Source: Acidobacteriota bacterium (GTDB lineage Bacteria; Acidobacteriota; Aminicenantia; JBFLYD01). Taken from it: 64,000 nucleotides of DNA. This document shows positions 38,920 through 47,913 of the stretch, in pieces. A program made the position numbers and the translations under genes. The notes under the pieces are model-generated. The model was not told the origin of the DNA and searched no databases. It saw only the letters and a list, made by a program, of their open reading frames with translations. Each line of letters opens with the position of its first letter. Position 1 is the stretch's first letter. The DNA lies in assembly GCA_040756905.1 (NCBI GenBank), contig JBFLYD010000043.1, positions 62,001 through 126,000 on the forward strand. Direction: 5' to 3'.

Positions 38920-39062
38920 TTTCTCTCTATTGTATCATCAACATTTTTAACATAGAGCCTAAACCTATTTTCATGTCACACCAGAGAGACAAAGAGAATT
39001 TAAGTAAATTGTGTTTGATTCAAGTATTTTAAATAGGATTCAGATTAAACGAAATTCTTTAG

Positions 39063-39284
39063 TTAGTCGCAGGTACTGCAGCTTGTCATCTTACATGAAG
39101 AGCAAGAATTGGAAGAAGAAACACTGCTTTCAAACTTATCTCCTCCTGCTATGCCAAAAGGAGAGTAAAGTTTTTTTAAACTTTTACCCTTACATTTCGG
39201 ACATTCTATAATCTGGTCTGATTTTAATATGATAACCTCAAATTTCTCATTGCACTCATTACAACTAAATTCATATATTGGCAT
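39063..39284 (-). CDS. FmdB-family zinc ribbon protein
   Basis: This 73-residue protein starts at the ATG at 39284 with MPIYEFSCNECNEKFEV, the universal FmdB opening; the open frame extends further upstream but without family similarity. It has the two zinc-knuckle Cys pairs CNEC and CPKC, then a flexible Ser/Cys-rich tail (SNSCSSCKMTSCSTCD) with three more Cys pairs. Function is regulatory or unknown in most organisms. It stands alone between the ATP synthase genes and the ftsH operon. Confidence 0.88.
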   Translation of the reverse strand: MPIYEFSCNECNEKFEVIILKSDQIIECPKCKGKSLKKLYSPFGIAGGDKFESSVSSSNSCSSCKMTSCSTCD

Positions 39285-39405
39285 AAATATTATATTAAAA
39301 CATTTCCCTCTAATTGTCAAAAAAATTCTTTTGTCCGGAAGCATTTCCAATTTCGTGATGGAAGATAAAATGCTCATTTACGAGTGTTATTCCGAATCCT
39401 GAAAG

Positions 39406-39434
39406 TGTCATGCTGAAACAAGTTCAGCATGACA
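39406..39434. repeat. Palindromic hairpin TGTCATGCTGAA
   Basis: TGTCATGCTGAA (39406-39417) and TTCAGCATGACA (39423-39434) form a perfect 12-bp stem with a 5-nt loop in the ftsH upstream gap. The same motif is met in many unrelated genomes as an intergenic palindrome as far as I remember. It may act as a bidirectional transcription or mRNA-end hairpin; no T-tract follows. Confidence 0.6.
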
Positions 39435-39533
39435 TTTTCTGTCTTCATCACGGAAAAGGAGATGCTTACTGAATGTCAAATAATATTTGCAAATGTTTAA
39501 ATTCGTGGTAAAATTTTAAATTAGAGGGTTTTA

Positions 39534-41408
39534 ATGAATGGGAAAAAAAAGTCTACATTAAAAAGTGCTCTTTTTTGGATAGTAACAGGGATTATCATCA
39601 TTCTATTGTGGAGCTTATTGCAGAGTCCAGCGAAGAAGAAACAAGAACTAAAATTCAGTGAATTTCTTGATGAGGTTACTCTTGGAAAAATAAACGAAGT
39701 AACAATCAGTGGCTCTGAAATAAAAGGTTCTTATGAGGATGGAACTGCTTTTAAAACAACAGCTCCACCTCAGTATAATGACCTTGTCAAGATCTTAAGA
39801 GAGCATAAAGTAATAATATCAGTAAAAGACACATCTCAGAGCCCCATATTTTCCTATATATTTACATGGGCACCACTTATTATCCTCGTTGTTTTCTGGA
39901 TTCTTTTTATGAGACAGATGCAAAGTGGTGGAAACAAAGCCCTTTCGTTTGGAAAAAGCAGAGCTAAACTTTTTTCTGAGTCGGGCAAAAAGGTAACATT
40001 TAGAGATGTTGCTGGTGTTGATGAAGCAAAGGAAGAATTACAAGAAATAATCGAATTTCTTAAAGATCCCCAGAAATTTCAAAGACTTGGAGGCAGAATT
40101 CCAAAGGGTGTGCTTCTTGTCGGTCCACCAGGAACAGGAAAAACATTGCTTGCAAAAGCGGTAGCTGGAGAAGCAGATGTGCCTTTTTTCTCCATTAGCG
40201 GTTCAGATTTTGTTGAAATGTTTGTGGGAGTTGGTGCATCAAGGGTGAGAGATTTATTTGACCAAGGGAAAAAGCATGCACCCTGTCTAATTTTCATAGA
40301 TGAAATAGATGCTGTGGGAAGAGAAAGAGGTGCTGGACTTGGCGGTGGGCATGACGAAAGAGAACAAACTTTAAATGCTCTCCTTGTGGAGATGGACGGA
40401 TTCGATTCCAATGAAGGAATAATTTTAATAGCTGCCACAAACAGACCCGACATTTTAGATCATGCCCTTTTAAGGCCTGGAAGATTTGACAGAAGAATTG
40501 TTGTAAACAAGCCGGATGTTAAAGGAAGGGAAGAAATATTAAAAGTTCACACAAGAAAAATTCCCCTCGATAAAGATACAGATTTAAAATTAATTGCCAG
40601 AACAACTCCTGGTTTCTCAGGAGCAGATTTAGCTAACATGGTGAATGAAGCTGCTCTAAATGCAGCAAGGTATGGTAAAAAAGCCGTTCAAATGAAAGAT
40701 TTCGAACATGCCAAGGATAAGGTACTTATGGGTGCGGAGAGAAAAAGCTTGATAATTTCAGACGAAGAAAAGAAAAATACTGCATTTCATGAAGCAGGGC
40801 ATGCATTGGTAGCATCGGTTCTCCCTGAAGCTGACCCGATCCATAAAGTTTCAATAATTCCAAGAGGACTTGCCCTCGGAGTTACTCAACAATTACCCCT
40901 TGATGACAGGTACACATACAATAAAGAATATTTAGAAGCCCAGATTTCAGTTCTATCTGCTGGTAGAATCGCTGAAGAAATAGGTCTTGGAAATATGACC
41001 ACCGGAGCTGGCAATGATTTTGATGTAGCCACAGAGATAGCTCGAAAAATGGTATGTCAATGGGGTATGTCAGATTTAGGCCCAATAACATTTGGGGAAA
41101 GAGATGACCTTGTATTTCTTGGCAGAGATTTGACAATGAGAAGAGACTTCAGTGAAGAAACAGCGCAAAAAATCGATGAAGAGGTAAAGAAAATCATTAT
41201 GAGAAATTATGAAAGAGCAAGAAATATATTATCGGAGAAAAAAGACAAACTCTTCAAGATTGCAGAAACATTACTCGAAAAAGAAGTGTTAACATCAGAT
41301 GAAATTAATGCTATTTTAGAGACAAAACCAAAAACTGAAAAAGCCCAGAGAAAGAAAACAAGAGAAACATCTTCGCCGGAAATGGCCGGAGAGATTCCTT
41401 CGAAATGA
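39534..41408 (+). CDS. ftsH: ATP-dependent zinc metalloprotease FtsH
   Basis: This 624-residue membrane protease has two TM segments (about 11-27 and 107-125) around a small periplasmic domain. The AAA domain has Walker [21 protein letters not shown], Walker [15 protein letters not shown] and the second region of homology ([20 protein letters not shown]). The zinc peptidase motif HEAGH is at about 420. It degrades misfolded and regulatory membrane proteins. First gene of a six-gene operon; its stop overlaps the folP start as ATGA. Confidence 0.97.
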   Translation: MNGKKKSTLKSALFWIVTGIIIILLWSLLQSPAKKKQELKFSEFLDEVTLGKINEVTISGSEIKGSYEDGTAFKTTAPPQYNDLVKILREHKVIISVKDTSQSPIFSYIFTWAPLIILVVFWILFMRQMQSGGNKALSFGKSRAKLFSESGKKVTFRDVAGVDEAKEELQEIIEFLKDPQKFQRLGGRIPKGVLLVGPPGTGKTLLAKAVAGEADVPFFSISGSDFVEMFVGVGASRVRDLFDQGKKHAPCLIFIDEIDAVGRERGAGLGGGHDEREQTLNALLVEMDGFDSNEGIILIAATNRPDILDHALLRPGRFDRRIVVNKPDVKGREEILKVHTRKIPLDKDTDLKLIARTTPGFSGADLANMVNEAALNAARYGKKAVQMKDFEHAKDKVLMGAERKSLIISDEEKKNTAFHEAGHALVASVLPEADPIHKVSIIPRGLALGVTQQLPLDDRYTYNKEYLEAQISVLSAGRIAEEIGLGNMTTGAGNDFDVATEIARKMVCQWGMSDLGPITFGERDDLVFLGRDLTMRRDFSEETAQKIDEEVKKIIMRNYERARNILSEKKDKLFKIAETLLEKEVLTSDEINAILETKPKTEKAQRKKTRETSSPEMAGEIPSK

Positions 41409-42250
41409 GGGAAATTTTCTCGATAAAATTTAAAAGTAGACAACTCATTCTTGGAAAAGAAACAAAAATAATGGGAATCCTGAATGTAACACCCGATTCT
41501 TTCTCTAATGGAGGTGATTATTTCAGTACTGAAAAAGCTATAGAAAAGGGAACCCAGATGGAGGAAGAAGGAGCTGAAATAATTGATATAGGTGGAGAAA
41601 GCACAAGACCTGGTTCCGAGCCGACTCCTCTGGAAGAGGAAAGAAAAAGAGTAATACCTGTACTAAAAGAATTGAGGAAAAAAGTAAATTGTTTCATTTC
41701 CGTGGATACCTATAAAGCAAGAATAGCTGAAGAAGCTTTTGATTGGGGAGCAGATATGATCAATGATATAAGTGGATTGAGGTTTGACAAGGAAATGATA
41801 AAAATTATAAAAAAAGAGAGTTGTCCTTTCGTTATTATGCATATGAAAGGAACTCCTAAAACCATGCAGGACAATCCTGTTTATGAGAATCTTTTCGAAG
41901 AAATTGAAAATTTTTTTTATGAAAGGATAAACTTTCTCAGTTTAAACGAAATAGATCTAAACAAAGTTATTATAGATCCAGGAATAGGTTTCGGAAAATC
42001 ATACGAGAACAATCTCAGAATCATAAAAAACCTTAATTTTTTGGAAAAATTTAAAAGACCTGTTCTTATTGGAGTTTCAAGAAAATCTTTTATAGGTAAG
42101 ATTCTCAACCTTCCCCCAAAAGAAAGAGTTGAGGGATCGATTGCAGCATCAATAATTTCAGTAATAAATGGTGCTCATATTCTCAGATCCCATGATGTAA
42201 AATCAATAAAAAGAGCAATAAAAACAGCGGAAGAAATATTATATTCATAA
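41405..42250 (+). CDS. folP: Dihydropteroate synthase
   Basis: This 281-residue enzyme joins p-aminobenzoate to dihydropterin diphosphate for folate synthesis. The TIM-barrel motifs are all present: [59 protein letters not shown], and the terminal [12 protein letters not shown]. It overlaps ftsH by 4 nt and is followed by cdaA after 8 nt; a folP between ftsH and cdaA is a common order. Confidence 0.95.
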   Translation: MREIFSIKFKSRQLILGKETKIMGILNVTPDSFSNGGDYFSTEKAIEKGTQMEEEGAEIIDIGGESTRPGSEPTPLEEERKRVIPVLKELRKKVNCFISVDTYKARIAEEAFDWGADMINDISGLRFDKEMIKIIKKESCPFVIMHMKGTPKTMQDNPVYENLFEEIENFFYERINFLSLNEIDLNKVIIDPGIGFGKSYENNLRIIKNLNFLEKFKRPVLIGVSRKSFIGKILNLPPKERVEGSIAASIISVINGAHILRSHDVKSIKRAIKTAEEILYS

Positions 42251-42258
42251 GACAAAAA

Positions 42259-43029
42259 ATGGAAACCCTTCTTCATCTTTTATCGAAGTTTAGTCTTGCT
42301 GATATTTTCGATATTCTTATTGTTGCATTTCTTATTTACAATTTTCTTCTCCTGATAAAGGAAACAAAAGCTTATCAGATGACAATAGGACTTTTTATCA
42401 TTGGCTTTGCCTATATAATTTCAAAACTGATTAATCTTCGTGCTTTCAACTGGCTGATAAGAAATTTCATCCCATACCTTATATTCGCACTAATTGTCCT
42501 GTATCAGGCAGAAATAAGAAAATTTTTAGCTGACATTGGCTCAAAAAAACTTTTCAGACCATTTGTTCCCAAACCTTCAGAAAAGAGCATAAAAGAAATA
42601 TCTGCTGCGGTTGAGTATCTCTCATCCCAGAGGATAGGCGCCCTAATAGGAATTGAAAGAGAAATATCTCTTAAAAGCTTTGCGGAAAAAGGTATACCCA
42701 TAAATGCAAATATATCAAAAGATTTAATAGTGAACATATTTTACCCGAGAACCCCTTTACACGATGGAGCTATAATAATTCAGAAAAATAAAATAACCGC
42801 AGCGGGATGCCTTCTCCCCTTTCCTTCTCATCATTCTTATGGTGAAGAGCTAAAGATAAAAACAAGACATTTGGCTGCTATTGGACTTTCTCAGGAGACG
42901 GATGCAATAGTTGTAGTTGTGTCAGAAGAAAATGGCTCGATATCTCTTGCATCCAGAGGGAATCTTATAAGAAATTTAACAAGGGATGAGCTTGAAGAAA
43001 GGATGATAAAATTAATAGGTATTGAATGA
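42259..43029 (+). CDS. cdaA: Diadenylate cyclase CdaA (c-di-AMP synthase)
   Basis: This 256-residue enzyme makes cyclic di-AMP from two ATP. Three N-terminal TM segments (about 16-33, 42-60, 67-82) precede the DAC domain. The DGA motif is at 169-171 (YPRTPLHDGAIIIQ). The second motif reads RHL at 203-205 (KTRHLAAIGLSQETDA), where most synthases have RHR. The c-di-AMP signal controls potassium, osmolytes and wall homeostasis. It overlaps the cdaR start by 4 nt, the conserved cdaA-cdaR-glmM arrangement. Confidence 0.93.
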   Translation: METLLHLLSKFSLADIFDILIVAFLIYNFLLLIKETKAYQMTIGLFIIGFAYIISKLINLRAFNWLIRNFIPYLIFALIVLYQAEIRKFLADIGSKKLFRPFVPKPSEKSIKEISAAVEYLSSQRIGALIGIEREISLKSFAEKGIPINANISKDLIVNIFYPRTPLHDGAIIIQKNKITAAGCLLPFPSHHSYGEELKIKTRHLAAIGLSQETDAIVVVVSEENGSISLASRGNLIRNLTRDELEERMIKLIGIE

Positions 43030-43697
43030 AGAATATCATAAAGAATTTTTTTAAGGAAAACATTGAAATTAAAATTATTTCGATTGTGCTTGCATTCCTG
43101 ATATGGTTTACAATTGGTAAAGATGAAAAATCTTTTTCTGATATCTACATTCCTGTTCCAATCGAACTAAAAAACATTCCAAATAATTTGGAAATTATCG
43201 GAACCTCTGTAAAAAATGCTGAGATAAGAATTCGAGCCCCGGAAAGAATAATAAGGAATTTAAATCCAGACAAAATCTCACTAAAATTAAACCTTGAAAA
43301 AGCGAAAGAAGGAACACAATGGTTTAAAATTTCTGATGAAGATATAATCATTCCTGAGGAAGCAGAAATAGTTAAAATAAACCCGTCGATGATTCAGATT
43401 ACTTTTGACACCATTCAAGAAAAATATGTAGACATTAAACCAGTTATAACTGGAAAAATGGCGAAGGGGTTAAAGTTAAAGAGTGTAACTGTGTTTCCAA
43501 ACAAAACTAAAGTATCTGGGCCCAAGACAAGATTTAAAGACGGGATGAACGTTAAGACTGATTCTATAAATCTATCCCAATTAAATTCTTCGATAGAAAT
43601 GAAGGTAAATATTTTTCCTCCCAATCAATATTTAAGGCTTTTGGATGATAAATTTGTGATAGTAAAAATAGAAATCGAAAAGACAAACGAGGAATAG
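43026..43697 (+). CDS. cdaR: YbbR-domain regulator CdaR
   Basis: This 223-residue membrane-anchored protein has one N-terminal TM segment (about 14-30, IKIISIVLAFLIWFTIG) and then YbbR repeats (DIYIPVPIELKNIPNNLEII; VDIKPVITGKMAKGLKLKSV; KTKVSGPKTRFKDGMN). It binds CdaA and adjusts its activity at the membrane surface. Encoded between cdaA (4-nt overlap) and glmM (1-nt gap) as in Firmicutes. Confidence 0.9.
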   Translation: MKNIIKNFFKENIEIKIISIVLAFLIWFTIGKDEKSFSDIYIPVPIELKNIPNNLEIIGTSVKNAEIRIRAPERIIRNLNPDKISLKLNLEKAKEGTQWFKISDEDIIIPEEAEIVKINPSMIQITFDTIQEKYVDIKPVITGKMAKGLKLKSVTVFPNKTKVSGPKTRFKDGMNVKTDSINLSQLNSSIEMKVNIFPPNQYLRLLDDKFVIVKIEIEKTNEE

Positions 43698-43698
43698 A

Positions 43699-45033
43699 AT
43701 GTCAAAATATTTCGGAACAGATGGCTTAAGAGCAAAAGCAGGAGAATTTCCTTTAGATTATGATTCTTTGTATATAATCGGGCAAATACTCACTGAAATA
43801 TTTGAAGAGAGAGGAATTAAAAAAAATGTCCTGATTGGAAAAGACACAAGAGAATCGGGTTCCTGGATAGAAGCATCACTTTGCTCGGGGATAAAATCAA
43901 AAAATGGGAAAGTTTATCTTGCTGGAATAATTCCAACCTCAGCCATATGTTACTTAACAAGAAAATTTAATTTTTCCGCGGGGATATCTATATCAGCTTC
44001 TCACAATCCCTATGAAGATAATGGAATAAAAATATTCGGTTCTGATGGGATAAAGATTGAGGATGAAATTGAAGAGGAGATCGAAAAAAGATTAATCGAA
44101 AGAAAGAGGTCAAAGATAAAAAGAGAAGAAATTATCGAAGATAAAAAATTCTCTTCGGAATATTTTAATTTTCTCAAAAAAGTAGGAGAAGGGCTAAATG
44201 GGGATAACCTGAAAATTGTTGTGGACTGTGCGAATGGAGCAGCATCAAATTTTGCCCCTATCCTATTTTCAGAACTGGGCTTTGATGTTATTCCAATAAA
44301 CAATAACCCTGATGGAAAAAATATAAATTATAGATGCGGTTCCCTTTTCCCAGGATCTCTTTCAAAGGAGGCTACATCAAAAGGAGCTATTTTTGGTATT
44401 GCCTATGACGGAGATTCTGATAGGGCTATTTGGGTGGATAAGGATGGAGAAATTTTTGATGGTGATCACACTCTTCTAATTCAGGCTAAATATTTAAAAG
44501 ATAAACTTATCTCTCCATTCATCATAGGAACTGTGATGAGTAATTTAGGATTAGAAATTGCTTTAAAAAAGTATGGCTTTAAGCTGATTAGAACTCCAGT
44601 GGGAGACAAATATGTACTACAGGAAATGAGGAAGAGAAAATCAAAACTTGGAGGAGAACAATCTGGTCATACAATCTTTCTCGATATTTTACCAACAGGA
44701 GATGGAATTGTCACTACTATACAGATGCTGAAAGTAATCGTCGCTGAAAAAAAGTCCCTGAAAGAGCTTTCCTCAGATATGGAGAAATTTCCTCAAATTT
44801 TAGTAAATGTAAAAGTCAAGGAGAAAAAACCTTTAAATGAATTGCCTGAAATAGTTAACATCGAAGAAAAAATAAAAAAAGAAATCGGAAAGCGTGGTAG
44901 GATTCTTCTCAGATATTCAGGTACAGAGCCTAAACTGAGAATAATGATAGAAGGCGAAAATGAAGAGAAAATCAAAGATTGGGCAGAAGAAATTGCTTCT
45001 GCTGTAAAAAATACCTTGGGAGATGAAAAATGA
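43699..45033 (+). CDS. glmM: Phosphoglucosamine mutase
   Basis: This 444-residue enzyme converts glucosamine 6-phosphate to glucosamine 1-phosphate for peptidoglycan and LPS. The active-site phosphoserine is Ser101 in ISISASHNPYEDNGI. The metal loop is AYDGDSDRAIWVD and the sugar loop GGEQSGHTIF; RYSGTEPKLRIMIEG binds phosphate near the C-terminus. In some bacteria GlmM also represses CdaA directly, which fits its place next to cdaA-cdaR. It overlaps pdxJ by 4 nt. Confidence 0.96.
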   Translation: MSKYFGTDGLRAKAGEFPLDYDSLYIIGQILTEIFEERGIKKNVLIGKDTRESGSWIEASLCSGIKSKNGKVYLAGIIPTSAICYLTRKFNFSAGISISASHNPYEDNGIKIFGSDGIKIEDEIEEEIEKRLIERKRSKIKREEIIEDKKFSSEYFNFLKKVGEGLNGDNLKIVVDCANGAASNFAPILFSELGFDVIPINNNPDGKNINYRCGSLFPGSLSKEATSKGAIFGIAYDGDSDRAIWVDKDGEIFDGDHTLLIQAKYLKDKLISPFIIGTVMSNLGLEIALKKYGFKLIRTPVGDKYVLQEMRKRKSKLGGEQSGHTIFLDILPTGDGIVTTIQMLKVIVAEKKSLKELSSDMEKFPQILVNVKVKEKKPLNELPEIVNIEEKIKKEIGKRGRILLRYSGTEPKLRIMIEGENEEKIKDWAEEIASAVKNTLGDEK

Positions 45034-45746
45034 AATTATGTGTGAATGTGGATCATATTGCAACTCTAAGACAGGCAAGAAAAGCAAAAGAGCCAGACCC
45101 TGTTTTAGCATCTTTGTTAGCTGAAATTTCTGGAGCTGATGGTATTGTAATCCACCTTAGAGAAGACAGAAGACACATTCAGGAAAGAGACCTTGAAATT
45201 TTGCGAAAAGTTGTCAAGACAAAATTAAATCTTGAGATGGCAGCAACTACTGAAATGATAGAAATCGCGGCAAAATACAAACCTGATATTTCTACTCTTG
45301 TTCCTGAAAAAAGAGAGGAACTCACCACTGAAGGAGGTCTTAATGTTATTTCCAATTTCAAGGAATTAAAAAATGCTGTTGATAGGTTGAAAAAGGAGGG
45401 AATAGAAGTATCTATATTCATCGACCCAGATGTAGAACAAATCAAAAAATGTGGAGAGTTAGGAGCAAATACGATCGAAATCAATACTGGAAAGTACTCA
45501 GAAACAGAAACGCTGGAGGAAAGGGAAATGGAACTTCAGAAGATTAAAAATGCCGCAAAAATTGGAAAAGAAATCGGATTCAAAGTTGTAGCGGGTCATG
45601 GGCTTGACTATAAAAATGTATCACCAATCGTAAAAATTGGAGAAATAGAAGAGCTAAACATCGGCTTTTCAATCATCGCAAGGTCAGCAATCGTCGGGAT
45701 CGAGAAGGCAGTAAGAGAAATGAAAGAGCTCATCAGAAGGAAATAA
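45030..45746 (+). CDS. pdxJ: Pyridoxine 5'-phosphate synthase
   Basis: This 238-residue TIM-barrel enzyme joins 1-deoxyxylulose 5-phosphate and 3-amino-2-oxopropyl phosphate to make pyridoxine 5'-phosphate. Typical PdxJ sequences are VNVDHIATLRQARKAKEPDP, IHLREDRRHIQERDL, LVPEKREELTTEGGL and VAGHGLDYKNV. It is the last gene of the ftsH operon and is followed by repeat copy 3. Confidence 0.96.
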   Translation: MKLCVNVDHIATLRQARKAKEPDPVLASLLAEISGADGIVIHLREDRRHIQERDLEILRKVVKTKLNLEMAATTEMIEIAAKYKPDISTLVPEKREELTTEGGLNVISNFKELKNAVDRLKKEGIEVSIFIDPDVEQIKKCGELGANTIEINTGKYSETETLEEREMELQKIKNAAKIGKEIGFKVVAGHGLDYKNVSPIVKIGEIEELNIGFSIIARSAIVGIEKAVREMKELIRRK

Positions 45747-45780
45747 TCATTAAAATAAAACGATGCTTTTTTATGAAAAT

Positions 45781-46207
45781 AAGTAAAGTTTTGTAGTAGT
45801 CAATAATTAGAGCTGGAAGAGTGACCCTAAAACATGCTGTATTTTCCCCATCAAAGTGTTGTGACACTCAAAATTGTCTTTGTTATTTATTTGTGTCACA
45901 ACACTTTCCCTATGGGGGCAAGCCCTCCTTAGACGCTTCGCTGAGCACCCCCCCAGACATGGGGAAGACACCTTCCCCATACCCCTTCAGTGTGCTGTCA
46001 AAGAACTCCTTTCTCTGGGAAAAGATTTATGGGACAGCACACTTGGAAAATTACAGCTCGGCACTCATGCGTCGCTCTTCTCCCGAAAATGCACGAGAGA
46101 AACCATGCCCGCTACGCATTCGTCACGGTTTTCAGGAACCTTCGGTTTCTTTGCCACCCTTCCAGCTCATAAAAATGTTAAGTTGATTTATATTACCACA
46201 AAACTTT
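45781..46207 (-). repeat. Structured repeat, shell module (copy 3) with a core inside
   Basis: The element is inverted relative to copies 1 and 2. The outer ends AAAGTTTTGT (45785-45794)/ACAAAACTTT (46198-46207) pair, and GAGCTGGAAGAGTG (45810-45823) pairs with CACCCTTCCAGCTC (46155-46168) with one wobble. The arm hairpin CGAGAGAA (46094-46101) faces TTCTCCCG (46078-46085), different in sequence from copies 1 and 2 but paired. It fills the gap 45747-46236; no gene is likely here. Confidence 0.85.
45853..46042 (-). repeat. Structured repeat, core module (copy 3)
   Basis: In reverse, the hairpins are GACAGCACAC (46033-46042)/GTGTGCTGTC (45980-45989) and a perfect 15-bp stem AAAGTGTTGTGACAC (45853-45867)/45893-45907, with ATGGGGAAG/CTTCCCCAT and GGGC/GCCC stems between. 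The H4 stem is the same as in copy 1 and different from copies at 38268 and 55538. Confidence 0.88.
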
Positions 46208-46236
46208 GAACGCTAAGTTTTTTTATTGATAAATAA

Positions 46237-47913
46237 ATGAAATTAAAAAATACACTAAAAATAGTCTTATTATTTTTATTATTAATTTTCCTCTTAAATT
46301 ATAAAAAATTTTTTTTCACACCTTATAAAAGTGATGTAAATTCATCCGAACTGGAAGGAGTTATTCATGTTCATTCTATCCTTAGCGATGGAAAATCCGA
46401 TGTAAAACAGATTTCAGAAGAGGCAAAAAAAGCTGGCCTTGATTTTCTGATCCTCACGGACCATGGTCACCCGAATTTTAAGTCTTTAAAACAGGAAGGA
46501 ATTCATAACAGTATCTCTGTAATTTCCGGTTCAGAAATCTCTGTCCATGAAGGACATCTTCTTGGAATTGGTTTTGAAGAGCCAACTTATAAATTTTCTC
46601 CAGTTGGTAAAGAAGCTATGGAGGATGTAAGAGAAGGGGGAGGAATTTCAATAATAGCTCATCCTAATTCTAAGAAGGTTCCATGGAATGGAAATTTCGA
46701 TGGAAATTTTAATGGAATTGAAATTATAAATATTGATTCTCAGATGAGAGGTCACAATCTTGTTTCTCTTGTTACTCTTCCTTTTATATATCCAATAAAT
46801 CCATTATACGCATTCTTAAGGATAATAAAAAACCCAGTAGAAGAGATAAAAAAATGGGATTCATTGAATAAAAAGGGAGAAGTCTGGGGTTTTTATGCCC
46901 TTGATGCCCATGGGAAGCTTAGCATTACAGAATCGTTTTCTCTTCCTTTTCCTTCATACAGCTCGCTTTTCAGAATAATCAAATTACATATTCCTGTTGA
47001 AAAAGATTTTCCCATAAATTTTAGGGAAAAAAGAGCGTTAATCCTGAATAGCCTGAAAAATGGAAAATTCTATTCTTCGATAGATGGGGCTTCCTCAAGT
47101 CGTGGATTCAGGTTTTATGGGAAAAAAGGTAATAAATTTTTAAGTGCCGGGGAGATAGAAGAAAAAGAATCCGACCTTTTTGTAGAAGCATCTTTTAACT
47201 TTCCCTTTGAAATACATCTTATCAAAAATGGAGAAACTATAAAAAAATCAAAGGAAAAAATTCTGAAATACAGGGTTAAAGAAAATGGCTTTTATAGAGC
47301 AGAGGTTCATCTCATCAATAATCCAGTGTTAAGGGAGGATGTGCCATGGATCCTGTCAAATCCAATTTATATGAGAAGCAAAAAAACTGATGAAATCAAT
47401 GGGCAAAAAAATGAACTTTTGAAAGAAAAATTTCTAACGGATTTTAAAAATGAAAAATATTTTGTGGAGGAAAAAGACCAAAAATCATGGGTACATACTG
47501 AAATTTCAGAGGATGGGAATAAAAATTATCTTTTAATGAAATTCAAACTTGGAATTCCTGAAAAAAAGAATGAGAACCTCTGGTGCGCCCTTACACGAAG
47601 AGAATACATGAATTTTAATGAATACAAAGGGCTTTCTTTCAACATTAAGAGTGATAAAAAATTGAGAGTCTGGTTTCAAGTTAGAGACATATTCCAGAAT
47701 GAGGAAAGATGGTGGGCCCGATCAGTAAAAATAAAAGAAAATTGGGAGGAAAAAATAATATATTTCAAAGATCTTTATAATATAAAGGGAAAAAAGGATT
47801 ATCCCATTAATCTTAAATACATAACAGGTATTTTCTTTGTTTTTGACAGAGGTTCAACTATAGAAGGAACTGATGGAAAAATTTATTTATCTAAGTTATG
47901 CTTGATATATTGA
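46237..47913 (+). CDS. PHP-domain metal-dependent phosphoesterase-like protein, membrane-anchored
   Basis: This 558-residue protein has an N-terminal hydrophobic segment (residues 9-21, LLFLLLIFLLNYK), then a PHP domain (about 40-270) with the metal motifs GVIHVHSILSDGKS and LILTDHGHPN, and the later IIAHPNSKK. From about 390 the C-terminus reads like a carbohydrate-binding-type beta-sandwich. The PHP domain may hydrolyse phosphoesters; the substrate is unknown. It is preceded by repeat copy 3 and its end overlaps the frame of the next gene by 16 nt. Confidence 0.78.
   Translation: MKLKNTLKIVLLFLLLIFLLNYKKFFFTPYKSDVNSSELEGVIHVHSILSDGKSDVKQISEEAKKAGLDFLILTDHGHPNFKSLKQEGIHNSISVISGSEISVHEGHLLGIGFEEPTYKFSPVGKEAMEDVREGGGISIIAHPNSKKVPWNGNFDGNFNGIEIINIDSQMRGHNLVSLVTLPFIYPINPLYAFLRIIKNPVEEIKKWDSLNKKGEVWGFYALDAHGKLSITESFSLPFPSYSSLFRIIKLHIPVEKDFPINFREKRALILNSLKNGKFYSSIDGASSSRGFRFYGKKGNKFLSAGEIEEKESDLFVEASFNFPFEIHLIKNGETIKKSKEKILKYRVKENGFYRAEVHLINNPVLREDVPWILSNPIYMRSKKTDEINGQKNELLKEKFLTDFKNEKYFVEEKDQKSWVHTEISEDGNKNYLLMKFKLGIPEKKNENLWCALTRREYMNFNEYKGLSFNIKSDKKLRVWFQVRDIFQNEERWWARSVKIKENWEEKIIYFKDLYNIKGKKDYPINLKYITGIFFVFDRGSTIEGTDGKIYLSKLCLIY

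Noticed and set aside
39285-39377. An ATG at 39377 for the FmdB protein
   Set aside because: FmdB proteins begin MPIYEF, which starts at 39284; the upstream part has no family similarity.
45821-46209. Overlapping plus-strand frames of 111-121 codons in repeat copy 3
   Set aside because: Same reason: two frames are open at once over hairpin DNA, with no start signal that stands out and no protein-like features.
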